Below, piece after piece: positions 45,412-57,572 of a stretch of 64,000 nt of DNA. A program made the translations under genes and the position numbers. The notes beneath the pieces were generated by a model. That model did no database searches, was not told the origin of the DNA, and saw only the letters and a list, made by a program, of their open reading frames with translations. This DNA comes from Chrysopilus asiliformis (taxonomy: Eukaryota; Arthropoda; Insecta; Diptera; Rhagionidae). Every line of letters starts with the position of its first letter. The stretch's first letter is position 1. Location of the stretch: contig OZ035960.1 of assembly GCA_964034945.1 (NCBI GenBank), forward strand, positions 108,443,840-108,507,839, given 5' to 3'.

Positions 45412-47276
45412 ATTATACTGTTAACTTTGAACATTAAATATTTATTATTTTAATTCTTGGGAAACACCGTTTCATACACTTTCGGTGAGAATTCCTCGTA
45501 AAGTTTGCACTTCGAATTTTTATCTAGCCTTTTGGGCAGCAATTTCATTTCTTAATTAATTTAAGTAACGTAAGTATGAATTTTTATTAGATTTTTTTTA
45601 TTACAAAAAAATTTATTCATTGTGTAAAACCTCTAAATTAAAGTTTTTTGTCACTAAAAACGAACTCTTAGAAGCGTTATGGACATTTCTCCTTCTCTCG
45701 TTTCCGCTTATCAGAAATCTAGTGATATAAAACCACCCTCGAAAATCCTCTTCAACCTTAATCGCAAGAATCAAAGCTGCTCAATTTCCCAAGTCTAAAA
45801 GAGAACGATTTTGTGGTTACACTAGTTTACCTCAAATTAATATGTATGTAATTTACAAATTGGTAAATGACAAATTGACTAATTTGATGAGCTACTCTAA
45901 TTTTAGATGGTATCTGACTAAGGTGTGTTCTTTATTTACGAAACTGGAAGTAGTCTCACCCTAATACAAAAATCTCACATTTTCCATTTAGTAAGCTTTT
46001 CCGTATAATTAATAAATAAATCGCGGTGTATAGCGGTAACGACTTATTATTAACACATGTTGCGTGGGTTCTTTCAAATGTCCCCCATATGTACGAGTAT
46101 GTTATCCAAGCGTGAAGAAAGTTCAAAAGTGAAACTTTTTGATATGTTTCTATTTAATTTACGCTTTTTAAGAAATTTCTAATTAAATTCATTTTTTACT
46201 ATGCAAATAAAATTCTTGAAAAAGTGGTTAGAAACTCTTTTTGGTTAGAATATATATAAATATATATTTGTATGTGTGTGTATTTGTGTGTGGGAATATA
46301 TGAATATTCAGCGTATCCTCATATCCGTTGTTGTTTTCATGCATTTAATGTTACCAAGTAAGTATTAGTAGCAAAACCGAGTATAAGTGCCCCCAAATAT
46401 ATGTGGTATTGTGTAACTTTAAACAACACCAGAAATATTCCCCAAGAAAAGCACAGAATAATGTAACAATTTCATTTTATAAGCCAAATGAGATTCATGT
46501 TACGAAACAGATTAAATTAAATTCTTGAGAATTCCTTCTATACAAAAGTAAAAGAACAAGATTTGGTTTCATCGTTTATGAGCTGAAAGTTGTAACACAG
46601 TTAAATGAAACAACCACCGAAAAAGGCAAAAGGGAAGAAAGAGTTTTTTTTTTGTATTTTTTGTTACAAAAACAAAAAAAAATGTTTCTCGAATTTTTCG
46701 CTTTGTTTAAGTATTTACAATTCGACATAAATTTCTGATTTTTGGACAAGAAAATAAATATACGAAAACAAGAATATCCAAACTTTTGTGCGGTTTGTAA
46801 CAAATTTTACTACAATTTCTCATATATTTGAACATTTTACTAACATCATATAAAACTTTTTCTTCCCTCTTCCAAATACCTACACCTATACATATTTGCC
46901 TGTTACGGCCTCCGTGTTTATGATTATGCTTTGCAATACTTCAACTGACAAGGAATAGACAATTTCATAAAAATAAAAAAAAAGTATGCGTTCAGGCGTA
47001 CAAATTTCTATATGTAACTTTTGATTTGACTGGTGGTCTGATGAAATCATAAGTAAAAACTTTTACTGTGACTTCGCTTCTATATAATTATTGTAAATTC
47101 AAATAAAATTGTGCATAAAAAATTTTATTCAAAAAGTTGTGTATATTTGCATTTATTTGAACGGTTTCGTACATCACATGTGGTTGTGTGATGTTTATTG
47201 TTACCAAAAAAGAGTTTGGTTCAAGCCAAAATCGCAATTTATGATAAAATCAGAAGTACTAATCGTTTTTTCAAAC
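45412..47276. other. AT-rich DNA, no features recognised
   Basis: No supported coding sequence; a TA/TG-rich microsatellite lies near 46250-46300. Confidence 0.45.
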
Positions 47277-47345
47277 ATAAAAAAAAGCTACAGTAGCCAG
47301 GGGCCAATCGCAGACAAGCTTTTTGTTTAAAAAATCATTTGTGCC
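47277..47345 (-). repeat. Family B end fragment
   Basis: AAGCTACAGTAGCCAGGGGC followed by CAATCG and a TTGTTTAAAAAATCATTTGT stretch matches the B end. Confidence 0.5.
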
Positions 47346-47849
47346 CACTTTTTATCAGCTTTTTTGCACATTTTTTTATTTTAATTTAATCCTTAATTTA
47401 TGAGGTGAAAATCATATGCGTAAATAATGAGGTGGTTTCCAATGGACTTGTTCTAATCACATACCAAATCCGTGCTTTTAACTCGGCACTGTATGAAGGT
47501 ACTGAAGATTTCAGAGTCACAGTGCTGAAAACATGAGAAATAGCAAAGAAAGAAAAGTCAATGTGGGTCCACTGGACCCACGTCATCAATTAAAGGTAAA
47601 TTTTTTAAACATTTTTGAATTTTTTTTTTGAGTCAAGTATAGCCTTAAATTAACCTTAAAGTTGCCAGAGAAGTGAATTCCCATATTTTGTTCTTCGTGA
47701 GGTCCAAATTTGACGCAGCGAACTTCCAAATACAGGCAAAGCACGATTTACGCAATGCTCGATTCAGGCCCGTAGCCAGAATGGTGGGGAGTTAAAAGAC
47801 TGAAAGGAGGATTTTTTTTTTAAAAAAAGTCCTTGGCATTCAAAAATCT
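47346..47849. other. No feature recognised
   Basis: Short unrelated frames only. Confidence 0.4.
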
Positions 47850-48110
47850 TCGCCTGCGACGCACTTTTTCTCTGTTTACTGTCTATAATGCATTTCTTTG
47901 ATGAATTTTTGCCTGCGGCTCATTTTTTTTAAATTCTGCCTGTAATGCATTTCTTTAATAAAAAATTTGCCTGCGGCGCAGTTTTATTTTTAAATTCTGC
48001 CTACGATGCATTTCTTTAATGATAATTTTGCCTGCGGCGCAGTTTTATTTTTAAATTCTGCCTATAATGCATTTCTTTAATAATAATTTTGCTTGCGGCG
48101 CAATTTTTGA
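47850..48110 (+). repeat. Tandem repeat, ~65-70-bp units (about 4)
   Basis: Units read TTTGCCTGCGGCGCAGTTTT, then TTTTTAAATTCTGCCTATAA, then TGCATTTCTTTAATAATAAT. Units are similar, with the first more diverged. Single copies of the GCCTGCGGCGCA motif occur near 33368 and 56849. Confidence 0.8.
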
Positions 48111-48494
48111 TATCGGAGAAGAACTAAAATGACATTAAAGCTTTTTATCTGGATAAACACAGATAAAAATTGAAAAAAAACCCTCTGATCGACCATTCCA
48201 AATTCCCAAGCACACAAAAATTCGCTTTCATCAATTTTCTTTATATATGAAAAGACATCGTGCCAAAATCGGGTTTCGAACATTATGTTTGGACCAAAGA
48301 CATTAGATTAATAGATTGGCAAAGTGATATAAATTCGCGGCCACACATTTGCATAGCCGTCGTCATCGAAAACGCTGCTCGACATCACCATTTCGAATAA
48401 AAAAGTGAGGATATTTTAAGCCTTGTGTTGTATGCTAAAAAACTGTGTTTAAGTAGTTTTAAGTGCATGGCAGAATTCAGTTGACATGAGTAAC

Positions 48495-48948
48495 CCTTGG
48501 AGCACAATGAACGCAACCAAGCCGCAACTAAGGACGCTTGGAACTATCACGCAACGTAGTTCAGGAGCGGTTGAGCACAATAGAAGCGTCGCCTGTTGCG
48601 TTGTGAGACAAACACAGAAAAATTAAAAGTGAACTAAAGTAGAAAAATATATAAAAAATTGATAATTTTGAAGCGATAATTTGCTTTGTTGGTCTTTATC
48701 TTTGTTATTTGCATGTTATTGCATTAAGGCTATCAGTTTTTCCTCGAACGACATTTCCCCAACCTCACTTTATGAACTGTCACCGCAGAATTGCTGCGGC
48801 AAAGTTCAAAGTTTGGCAACTTTTGCGTCGATGGTTGCGTTCAATCCGTTCATTGTGCTCACTCAAAAGCATTTCTGTGAAATAAAGTCGTAAGTGACAT
48901 TTGGATACGTGATGGTTGCGGCTTGGTTGCGTTCATTGTGGTCCAAGC
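48495..48948. mobile_element. MITE with ~34-bp TIRs and 5-bp GTAAC duplication
   Basis: TIRs (C/G)CTTGGA(G/C)CACAATGAACG and CAACCAAGCCGCAAC differ at only two positions. GTAAC flanks it (48490-48494, 48949-48953). The open frame inside is not recognisable. Superfamily unknown. Confidence 0.75.
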
Positions 48949-48954
48949 GTAACA

Positions 48955-49485
48955 TAGTAAAATATTTTAGTTTGATCAACAAAAAACTTTCCTCTGCAAT
49001 ATTTAGTTTCGGGAAAAATATGTAAAAAATAACATTTTTCAAACATCTGGAGAACCGTTAGAGATACAAAAAAAAATCCGTTGAAACAAAAAGCATAGAA
49101 AATGTTATATCCTTTAAATGCTGTTAACGGATTATATTCACAAAAGCGCATAGGTTTCGAGGAATTTTCAAAAACTGTATTTCTTCAAAAAAAAAAGCTA
49201 TCGCTACTTTTCCAAAAGTTGATAGAAAACTAAGATTTTTGCAAGACATGTTCACAAAAATTTTTAAGTCGCTAGCTCGACGCGTTCTCGAGTTATTTAA
49301 GATACGTAAAACGGACAGACCTAGAGATAGACCGACAGACCGACAAACAGATGCACGGACATCCTTATAATTTTGCCCGAAAACGAATTTCGTACTGATC
49401 AAAAAAATTTCTATCTGTCCCCGTTCTCCAGTCGGTCTCCGTCCTGAATACAATACTTTCCCGCTACAGAAGAGGAAAGTAAAAA
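48955..49485 (-). repeat. Family C copy
   Basis: In reverse: the TACTTTCC...GGGAAAGTA terminal pair, GTATTGTATTCAGGACGG, AGACCGACTGGAGAACGG, a short degenerate GTCC/GTCT array, ACTCGAGAACGCG, the core GCTAGCGACTTAAAAATTTT and AAAGGATATAACATTTTC. Confidence 0.65.
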
Positions 49486-52400
49486 TGCATAAACTGTCCT
49501 TCCGCATTATGATAAAATTTGGTTCTGAGAGTCCTAGAAGCAAGCCCAAATTGTGCTTTGCATGTATCTCAGAATGGCACTTAAAGCGAGCTTAAGAAAA
49601 ATGATGCCCCAGGTAAGTGACTTTATCCTAGAATCTAGGTTCAATATGAAGGTTGTAAAAGTAAATATACAAGAGCATGGAAGAAAGTTTTGATCATGTT
49701 CTGAAGACACGTGTTTGAAATTTACATCCAGCTAGTCGCGATTCCGCCTCCCCCTCCCTTTCCCCCTTTCCAAGATTCGGGCCTATTTCTGACTAAAAAT
49801 TACAATTTCAGACACAAAATATTAATTAAGAATTATAAAGAAATATCTGCTGTAATGGCAAATATCTAATGCTTGATAGAAGAAATTAAAAAACCCGAAT
49901 GATATTTTCATTATCCAGTTATTATGAAAGGAATAAACAACGTTTTTTTTTTTAAATTCTCATCGTCACAATTTTTAGACTTCTGCTCGGACTACCTCAT
50001 TTTACCACACTTGTGATGTTTCACTTTCTAAAAAGGACTTTTCGGCTCTACTCCGACTTAAATATTACTTCTGTATATAGATAAAAAAAACCCTGTCTAG
50101 TACTATAAAGTTATATACTTATATACATCAAAACAAAATTATCATAATGAGCCTAATTTGCATAATATTGTAATAAATTTTAATCAAAAAAGTTTCTCGT
50201 ATTTCCTCCTACTTATTCCATCTTATTCTACTTCTTCCTCTTCCTATCTTTTTTTTCGTTGGTTTTTCTCGTATTTTTGCTTTCTTAGAATATGTCCTTG
50301 TATATGATGGCTTTCTTTCGTTTTTTTTTTCTTCTTTTTGCTTTATGGTGCCTGCTATCCTATCATGCTTAAAAACGGAACACAGGAAAAATAAAATGCA
50401 CAGAAAAATGAAGAAAAAAAAATCACGAAATATCAAACAAGACTGCCGAAGATATCACTTTGAAATATAATTATTTTTCTTCTTTGTCTATAGGTATATG
50501 TACATATATACCGAAATGTTAAGATACATTTTTTGTATTCATTGCGAAAAAAATATACAGGACCTCTGTTAACTTTAAAAAAAAAAGTTTAGAAGTTGAA
50601 TAATAGAAGCAAGAGGGCATCAAAATTGGATAATTATGAAGAATGCGAAAAAAAAGAAAATATTGAAAATACAATTTTCCAAGAAGATTTTACAAGTGGC
50701 CTCTTGTCACACATTTAATTAAATAATACTATGTCTGTAAGGCTGACTATGTAACTCATTCAATTTTTATCAACGAAACTCGAAGTCTAATTAAAGCTCT
50801 TTCATTTAATTTCTAACCCCCTTTTTATCCTTTCTTTATGAATTTGAATTTGTAATACGTAATAGAAGTAATAGTAGCCGAAGTAGTGCCGCAATTTCAT
50901 TTTCCCATTTTCCCCATTTTCTCTTATCCCCTTTTTAGACTGCTATTTACAAACAAATTTGAATTCAGGATTCTAAAGCCAACAATGGCCATGGATGAGT
51001 ACACAAACTTACTTCATTTCTCTGGACAGTTTTTTTTTTCTTTCTTTCTTTCGTTTTATCTTGCTTGCCTCTGCTTTCATTTCTACTTTTTTTTTTGCAT
51101 ATATATGTATATTTTTTTAATTCTTTTTTTCGGTGAAAAGATATTTTCTTTTTGGGGGTTTCCATTATAAAAAAATATAAATCTTACAGGTATTCAAATT
51201 CATAGACAACCAGGACAGCAAGAAAAAAATTTGTTTTTTTATGAATAAAAGGAAAAACTTTTCGTTTTTGTCGTCGGTCGTTTCTATCTTCGTCATTTGA
51301 CGCATAAGAATTAAATCTACTTTACAAATTTTCATTGTTAAAAATTTTTAGCCTGGAAATTCACAGGGAAGAAAGGAAAACGAAATAAAATTCAGAAAAA
51401 TACGTATAGATAAATAAATGGATAAAAGACAACAAACGTATGAGGGGTAAAATGTTTACTTGCCTAAAAAAAAAATTTCCACTTGTTTGTTACCAGCTAA
51501 GCTATACTAAAAGGGAAAATAGACAAATTAATGCCGAATGTTTTGAATAGAGGCTTAAGGTGTGCCTCATATATTCAAAATAAGCCAGCATAATGATAAA
51601 TTTACAATTTTACAAACACAGAAAATATTTTAGTTTATGAATATCAAATAAGCAATCTCATTAATGCGGACAGAATAACATAGCAAACCGAATGAATACA
51701 ACAAAGTTTTCTAATCTTAACGAATTTACAGAATTTTTCATGCTTGTTGCCATTAATGTTCGCATATTGTCCACAAATTGAAGTTAAGGATAGTTTAGTA
51801 CAAATTAACTTTTGAAGGTAATTTTCAACCGACTTATTTCCAAAGAAGATCAAAAACAAAATTAGTAAAAAGCTTTTCTGGCAGAAAATTACATTCCACC
51901 TACTTTGTTTGTAATTAACGAAAAAGGGAGGTTTCTTTCCCAAAAAATAATACACGGCAAAGATTTGTCAAAAGGTAAGTAAACAGCAAAGAAAATAGTT
52001 TCAAAAAGTTTTCTTACTACCATCAGTTATCAGTGTTGGCAACGTGCCTGATTTACGTTTAAAAAAAACCCCCAATTAATTATGTGTAAAAAATGTATGT
52101 AACTTACCTCCGATTTGATGCGTAATTTATGTAATTTATGTAAGTAATTGGAAATCTAGAGAGTACTTAATATAAAAAAAATAAATTTTATTTTTAAATG
52201 TGGAAAGAAAACAATATTATACGAAAACTCATTTGATTGTTTTCATAAACTGGATTGACATCCCTATGAAAAAAAAATATTTTGAAAAAAAATACCTTGT
52301 TATGCTTTATAACATGTCGACGCCTCCGTGAAAGATTATCGTAATTTGACGTGTTGAATTTTCAATTCACTAGAAAATAAAACTCGTGTTGAGAAAATAA

Positions 52401-52667
52401 TTTTCTCTCAAAATCAGCAAAAAATAACAAAAATTCTTCTATATATCACGTTTTATCGTACTTACAAAAACGTCAGAATTTTGACAGCTCGAGAGAGATA
52501 CGATAGTCTTATAAGGAGGTGTGGATATTCTAATCCATTTTTTTCGCTTCACTTATGCAACCACTTATCAAATTCAGGAAAACAAACCTTCCATTATGAT
52601 CTTTAAGCTTTGAATTTCATAAATCTTTGCCGCCACCCGAATTTCTTGAATTGGTCGTCATTTAAAA
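49486..52667. other. AT-rich DNA, possibly intron
   Basis: Three kb without a recognised gene. A tiny exon-like piece with good borders (ATCTCAG| ... CCCCAG|GTAAGT, 49570-49611) is the only splice-like signal noted; it is too short to support. Confidence 0.35.
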
Positions 52668-53475
52668 GCTTTTATTTAGCTTGTTTTTTTTTTGTCTATG
52701 CATTTGTGTGTTTGTTTGTTTGTCTGTCTGTTTGTTTGTCTGTTTGTTTGTCTGTTTGTTTGTCTGTTTGTTTGTCTGTTTGTTTGTCTGTTTGTTTGTC
52801 TGTTTGTTTGTCTGTTTGTTTGTCGGTCTGTTTGTCTGTTTGTTTGTCTGTCTGTTTGTCTGTTTGTTTGTCTGTCTGTTTGTTTGACTGTTTGTTTATC
52901 TGTTTGTTTGCCTGTTTGTTTGTCTGTTTGTTTGCCTGTTTGTTTGTCTGTTTCTTTGTCTGTTTATTTGTCTGTTTGTTTGTATGTTTGTTTGTCTGGT
53001 TGTTTGTCTGTTTATTTGTCTGTTTGCTTGTATGTTTGTTTGGCTGTCTGTTTGTTTGTCTGTTTGTTTGTTTGTTTGTTTGTTTGTTTGTTTGTCTGTC
53101 AGAGTCAAATCCTGTAAACTAATTTTGACTCACTTCCAATCATCCGATTGACTTGAAATTACGTAACACATACGTAACTCCGATGACAAAACAATATTTT
53201 CACTACTTCGTCCGCGTGTTGATAACAGTAGGTCCTGTAAGGACAACGTGATTATTCTTTACCTCAATTTTTTCGGAAAAAATCTCATCTGGGGGCTTTT
53301 AGGATCGCTGAATCCGATTCTAACGCTAAAAAGTCTGTTAAGTTAGCGGAAGATCCTGTAAGGATAACGTAATCATCCTTTTCCCTAAACTTTCCGGAAA
53401 AAAATTCTCATCTGGTGGTTTTTGGGATGGCTGAATCCGATTCTGTTGTTAAAAAGTCTTGTAAGTATATCTTAA
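52668..53475 (+). repeat. Family D copy with long GTTT/GTCT array
   Basis: TTTATTTAGCTTG, then an array (52697-53100) built largely of a 12-bp TGTTTGTTTGTC unit, CAGAGTCAAATCCTGTAA, core CCGATTGACTTGAAATT, and two tandem ~118-bp units each with GTCCTGTAAGGA, CTCATCTGG and CTGAATCCGATTCT. Long Cys/Leu/Val frames here are array translations, not proteins. Confidence 0.7.
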
Positions 53476-55844
53476 AGGTAAAAATATACTAAAATACATG
53501 CATTTGCATACCAAAGACACAACATTTTTGATTTTTAGTCATATTAATCAAATACTAAATGACTAATAAGGATAATAAAATAAAAAATTTGAAAAAAAAA
53601 TTAAAAAATCTACTAAAAAAAGATTGTTGCTGTCGTTCTCCTACAAAATGAGAATTTAATTAAAACGAAGAACGAGAACTGAAGAAATTTGTCCTGGAAT
53701 ATGAAACAATCAATAATTTATTAAATATATATTCCTTTTTTGATTTCAATCAAGTTAGTCTTAGTAGAAAGATAAATTTATAACCTTTATTTTATTCTTA
53801 CAGTGAGTTCCATCGCAATTGACAGTTAGACGGTATTTATATTTATCATTTAATGCAGAAGAAAAAAAACTTTTACTATTTTCTAGGTCGACCGTCTTTT
53901 TTAAACTTATTTAATTAGGGATTCAATTTGTACAAAAATTGTTTTTTTCTTTAAAATCTCTATGCACTTCCCAGAAAGTTGTAGATTAGCCCGTGCCATA
54001 TTTTCATAAAATTGTTGAAGCAATAAAAGTGGTCGGGACTGGAGTAGGGTTTTTTTCTAATATCTTAACAATTTAAGGAAAAAATCATGATATTTTAACA
54101 ATTTAAGGAAAAAAAATCAACAAATTTATAACAAAATATAGCTTTAAAAATCTTTTTCATGAAAATTTCCGTATTGTATGATTTAAACTTTAAAAATTGA
54201 TTTCTTAAACATCAACGTCTCGTAAAATACGAGAAATCAGTTCGCACTATCTTTCATCACACCAAATAAAATCATTTTTCTGTTTAAATAAATATAAATA
54301 ACGGAAAAAATCTCTCGGTTTATTTACATTATAAAAGTATGTTAATATTTTAAAATACGATTTTCGATCATTTTCACAAATTTCACGGAAACTTAATGCG
54401 ACAGTCACGTCCTGTTTACGGGATAGATGTTGGATTTTAACCGAAACATAAAACATCTTTAAAGGAACCGAATTGACCACATTATCATAAATATGGTATC
54501 GGGGAGTAAAAATTGCTGAATAGCTAATATTCGGCCTAACATGATGGGCTATGGCAATGGGATTTTTATTAATCCCAGTAGAGATCGACCGGGATCGGGA
54601 ACCATACCAAACAATCTACTATCAATGGCAATAATAATAGCAACCAAAAAAAAAAACTTTTTTTTTCTTCCTTCTTCGTTTTCTCACGTATTTTATTATT
54701 TCGTCTTTATATGGATTTTCCGTTTCTGTCCTCTCCGCTTCGCTTTACATATAAGCCAAGACTTTCCCTCATGTTTATTATTATATTTTTTTTTTGTTTT
54801 TGTTATTATTACGGCATAAGAAAATATAAAAAGCTTTACTTGAACTGTCTAAGTAGATGGCAGTTATGTATATTATAACTAAGTAGGATGGTAGGACCAT
54901 TTCTATAGATAAAACAAGAAAAATGCTTTTACAGACTTTGAATAATTTCCGGCAGCAATGTGGATTTAATTTTCCGAAAATGGAGAAAAATATTAAGGTA
55001 AAATATATATTTGTATATGTTGGAATATGCAAAATTATCATTTTTTCCTTTCAAATTATAAAGATTAATGGATATACACGTTCACATTCAGAAATGATTA
55101 AAATGATCTCTATGCTATTGTTATTTATCTTTGACTATACGACTAAAAAATTGAGACACGCAATATAATATTTAAAAATATTAATATAACAAATGTGTGT
55201 GAAATTATTCACCCGGTGAGAAATATACGATATATACCTATAAAATATACTAAATGATGGCCAGTGAGATGGGAAAATGCAAGTAATGCTGAATACGTGA
55301 GATTGCTGTTAAATTCTATTTACTACACAAAAGAAAATTTTTATACTGTTAGAATATGTACGTACATAAACGTTGTTTGTAAAAGCTTTTAAAATAACTT
55401 CTCAGGTATTATTCTAATTGCCAGGTAATGTTATGAATTCCTGGCAACAACAGATTTCAATCTCTATAACTTTTAGGAAGTTTTTCATGAAGAAATTTTT
55501 TCCACAACTGCCATACAGTCTAAAATGATATTTCTATTAATTTCAGTTGATGAAAACTCATACTAGTATAATATAGAAAATATTTTATTTTAAAAGCGTT
55601 GGCATGAAACCATAAAAAGAGTTAATGCCGTTGATTGAAGTTTTTTTTGATAACTTTTGCATACATAAAATTCCAATTGTAGTAGTAATAAAAAAAAATT
55701 TATTGTAATTGAATCTATTGGATTTGAATTTTTATTTTTTAAACTCTTTGGAACAAAATAAAAATGATCGTAAGTTCATGAATTTTCATTACAAGCCGTA
55801 CTTTCGGTCATCAATAATAAAAAAAAATTGAAAAAAAGCTTAAG
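53476..55844. other. AT-rich DNA with weak exon-like islets
   Basis: Around 54555-54645 a TTATTAATCCCAG acceptor-like site precedes a GC-richer stretch open in two frames; 54923-54997 ends in AAG|GTAAAA. Neither gives a recognisable protein. Confidence 0.3.
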
Positions 55845-56110
55845 AAACAAATAAGGAAAGCTAAAATTGTCAAGGGACAATCGTCAACAGAAATGAGAGC
55901 ACACAAAATGTTTATGAAAAAAATCCATTTGTATGGGAAAGAGGGCTAGGATTGGTCCGATTGGATTTTGAAGTATGGGACGGTTATGTAAAATCATATT
56001 TTAAACTCATTTCGTCTTCATAAAATTTTCAATACTATGTACCGTTTTCGAGAAAATAGAAAAAAAGTATTCAATTAGATCGGTATAAGAAAATTAATAA
56101 TTGAAAATAA
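55845..56110 (-). repeat. Family B fragment
   Basis: AAGCTAAAATTGTCAAGGGA, CAATCGTC, TTGGTCCGATTGGATTTTG and ACCGTTTTCGAGAAAATAG, as in other B copies; no array. Confidence 0.55.
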
Positions 56111-56113
56111 GTT

Positions 56114-56296
56114 CAGGAGTGGTATTCCGAAACTTGTTTCAAGCGTTTATATGGACTTAAAAGAAAAAGTAGTTTTGCCCTGTTTTGCCCTGTTTTGCCC
56201 TGTCATTTATTTTGGTCGAAACAGAGACAGCGAATACTACCTTTTCTTCTAACTCGAAACAAACGCCTGAAACAAGTTACGGAATACCACTCCAGG
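56114..56296. mobile_element. Snap-back MITE, 183 bp
   Basis: Inverted arms of about 60 bp starting CAGGAGTGGTATTCCGAAAC / CTGGAGTGGTATTCCGTAAC. The loop holds three copies of a 12-bp unit TTTTGCCCTGTT. The frame running through it is not a gene. Confidence 0.7.
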
Positions 56297-56954
56297 TTTT
56301 TGTTACAACAAAAAACAGTTTTAGAGTCAAAATTGAAGTGTTTGACTTTAACAATTGTACAGAGCTGTGTCGGGAGGAGAGGGGGAGGGGGACGAAGGTT
56401 GTGGTGGACCGGGCTCAGTTATCACGGCGCAACTATGAGGATGTCAATTTTTCCAACCCAAAATGTCAAAAGTACATAACATGGAGTTAATTACGCGGAA
56501 CTGTCCCGCATTTCAATCGTCTGTCCCGAATTGGCAACCGTCCTGCTAAGTGTTCCGCATAGAGCATAATATATTCTACATTGAATAAAAAGTGTGCTGA
56601 ATTGCTGAATTGAACGTCTAATGGTAATATATGTTGTATTTCGGTGAAATCCATTCGTTTCCTTTCTCAGCAAAATCTCAGCAAACTTAAAAGTTTTTTT
56701 TTTAATCATTTTTAGAAACTAATTCGTTGGTATAAGATGGAGGCTGTCAAATTGTTAGCTACCGACTCCTGGGTCGATTTGAATTTTTTTAGTGATTAAC
56801 TCTAGCTTGCAGTCAATTTAGTGTTATATTTGTTTTTGTGAAAATTTGTTTGCGGCGCATCTTTTCCGCTTCACATCCTTTAAAACATAACCACTTCCTT
56901 TTTATAGTTCTTTTTCAACGGGTTACTGTTCTAAGTTTCCGTTACCGTGAATAT
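56297..56954. other. No feature recognised
   Basis: Slightly GC-richer around 56360-56460 (GGGAGGAGAGGGGGAGG) but no supported exon. Confidence 0.35.
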
Positions 56955-57433
56955 ACAGGTATCCCTCGAATTACGCGGCTAATTTGTTCCGCGTAAGTCG
57001 AAACCGCGTAAGCCGAAACCACGTAAGTATTGACTCAGGATTAGAGCAAAACAATGCATACCTATTAACTTTTTTATATAAAAACATTCATCTATAATTA
57101 CAATATTTTCTTTTTAAATAAAATGTAAGAATTGTATAATTACTATTAGTTACTTTGTTACTTGTAAAACATAAATATGCGTTGAACGTAGTAGTATTTA
57201 AAATCATTCAGTTACATTATTTTCATTTTTTGTCAGTTTTAAATATTTTGCGAAACGATTTAGATCAATAAATATTTAGTGTTCAAATAATCAATATTCG
57301 TTTGATTAAATAAATAGCCATCCTCCAAAAAGTAGCTCCATACCGTACTGCGTAACTCAAGCACTGCTGCAATTTTTTCCGCGTAACTTGAAATTCGCGT
57401 AACTCAACTACCGCGTAACTCGAGGGATACCTG
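56955..57433. mobile_element. pogo/Tigger-like MITE, 479 bp
   Basis: TIRs CAGGTATCCCTCGAATTACG and, inverted, CAGGTATCCCTCGAGTTACG, flanked by TA (56953-56954, 57434-57435). CGCGTAA-type motifs repeat near both ends. The CAGG.AT.CCTCG start resembles pogo/Tigger TIRs. No transposase. Confidence 0.8.
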
Positions 57434-57442
57434 TAAATTGTC

Positions 57443-57572
57443 ACCTCGATTCTGATAGTCGTATAATTTTCGACAAAATTCGTTTTACGTATTGTTGTTG
57501 GCAGAAAAGCACTAACAACAACACGTAATACGACTCTTATCAAAAATGACACGACTATCAGAATAAGGGTGT
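57443..57572. mobile_element. Snap-back MITE, ~130 bp
   Basis: Arms ATTCTGATAGTCGT and ACGACTATCAGAAT pair, and inner arms ACGTATTGTTGTTGG / CTAACAACAACACGTAA pair around a ~8-nt loop. It lies 9 bp from the pogo-like MITE. Confidence 0.65.

Noticed and set aside
52610..53122. 170-codon Cys/Leu/Val frame
   Set aside because: It is the GTTT/GTCT array of a family D repeat; other frames and the opposite strand are also open.
56185..56490. 101-codon frame plus an overlapping 94-codon frame
   Set aside because: It starts inside a snap-back MITE, two frames are open at once, and no domain is seen.
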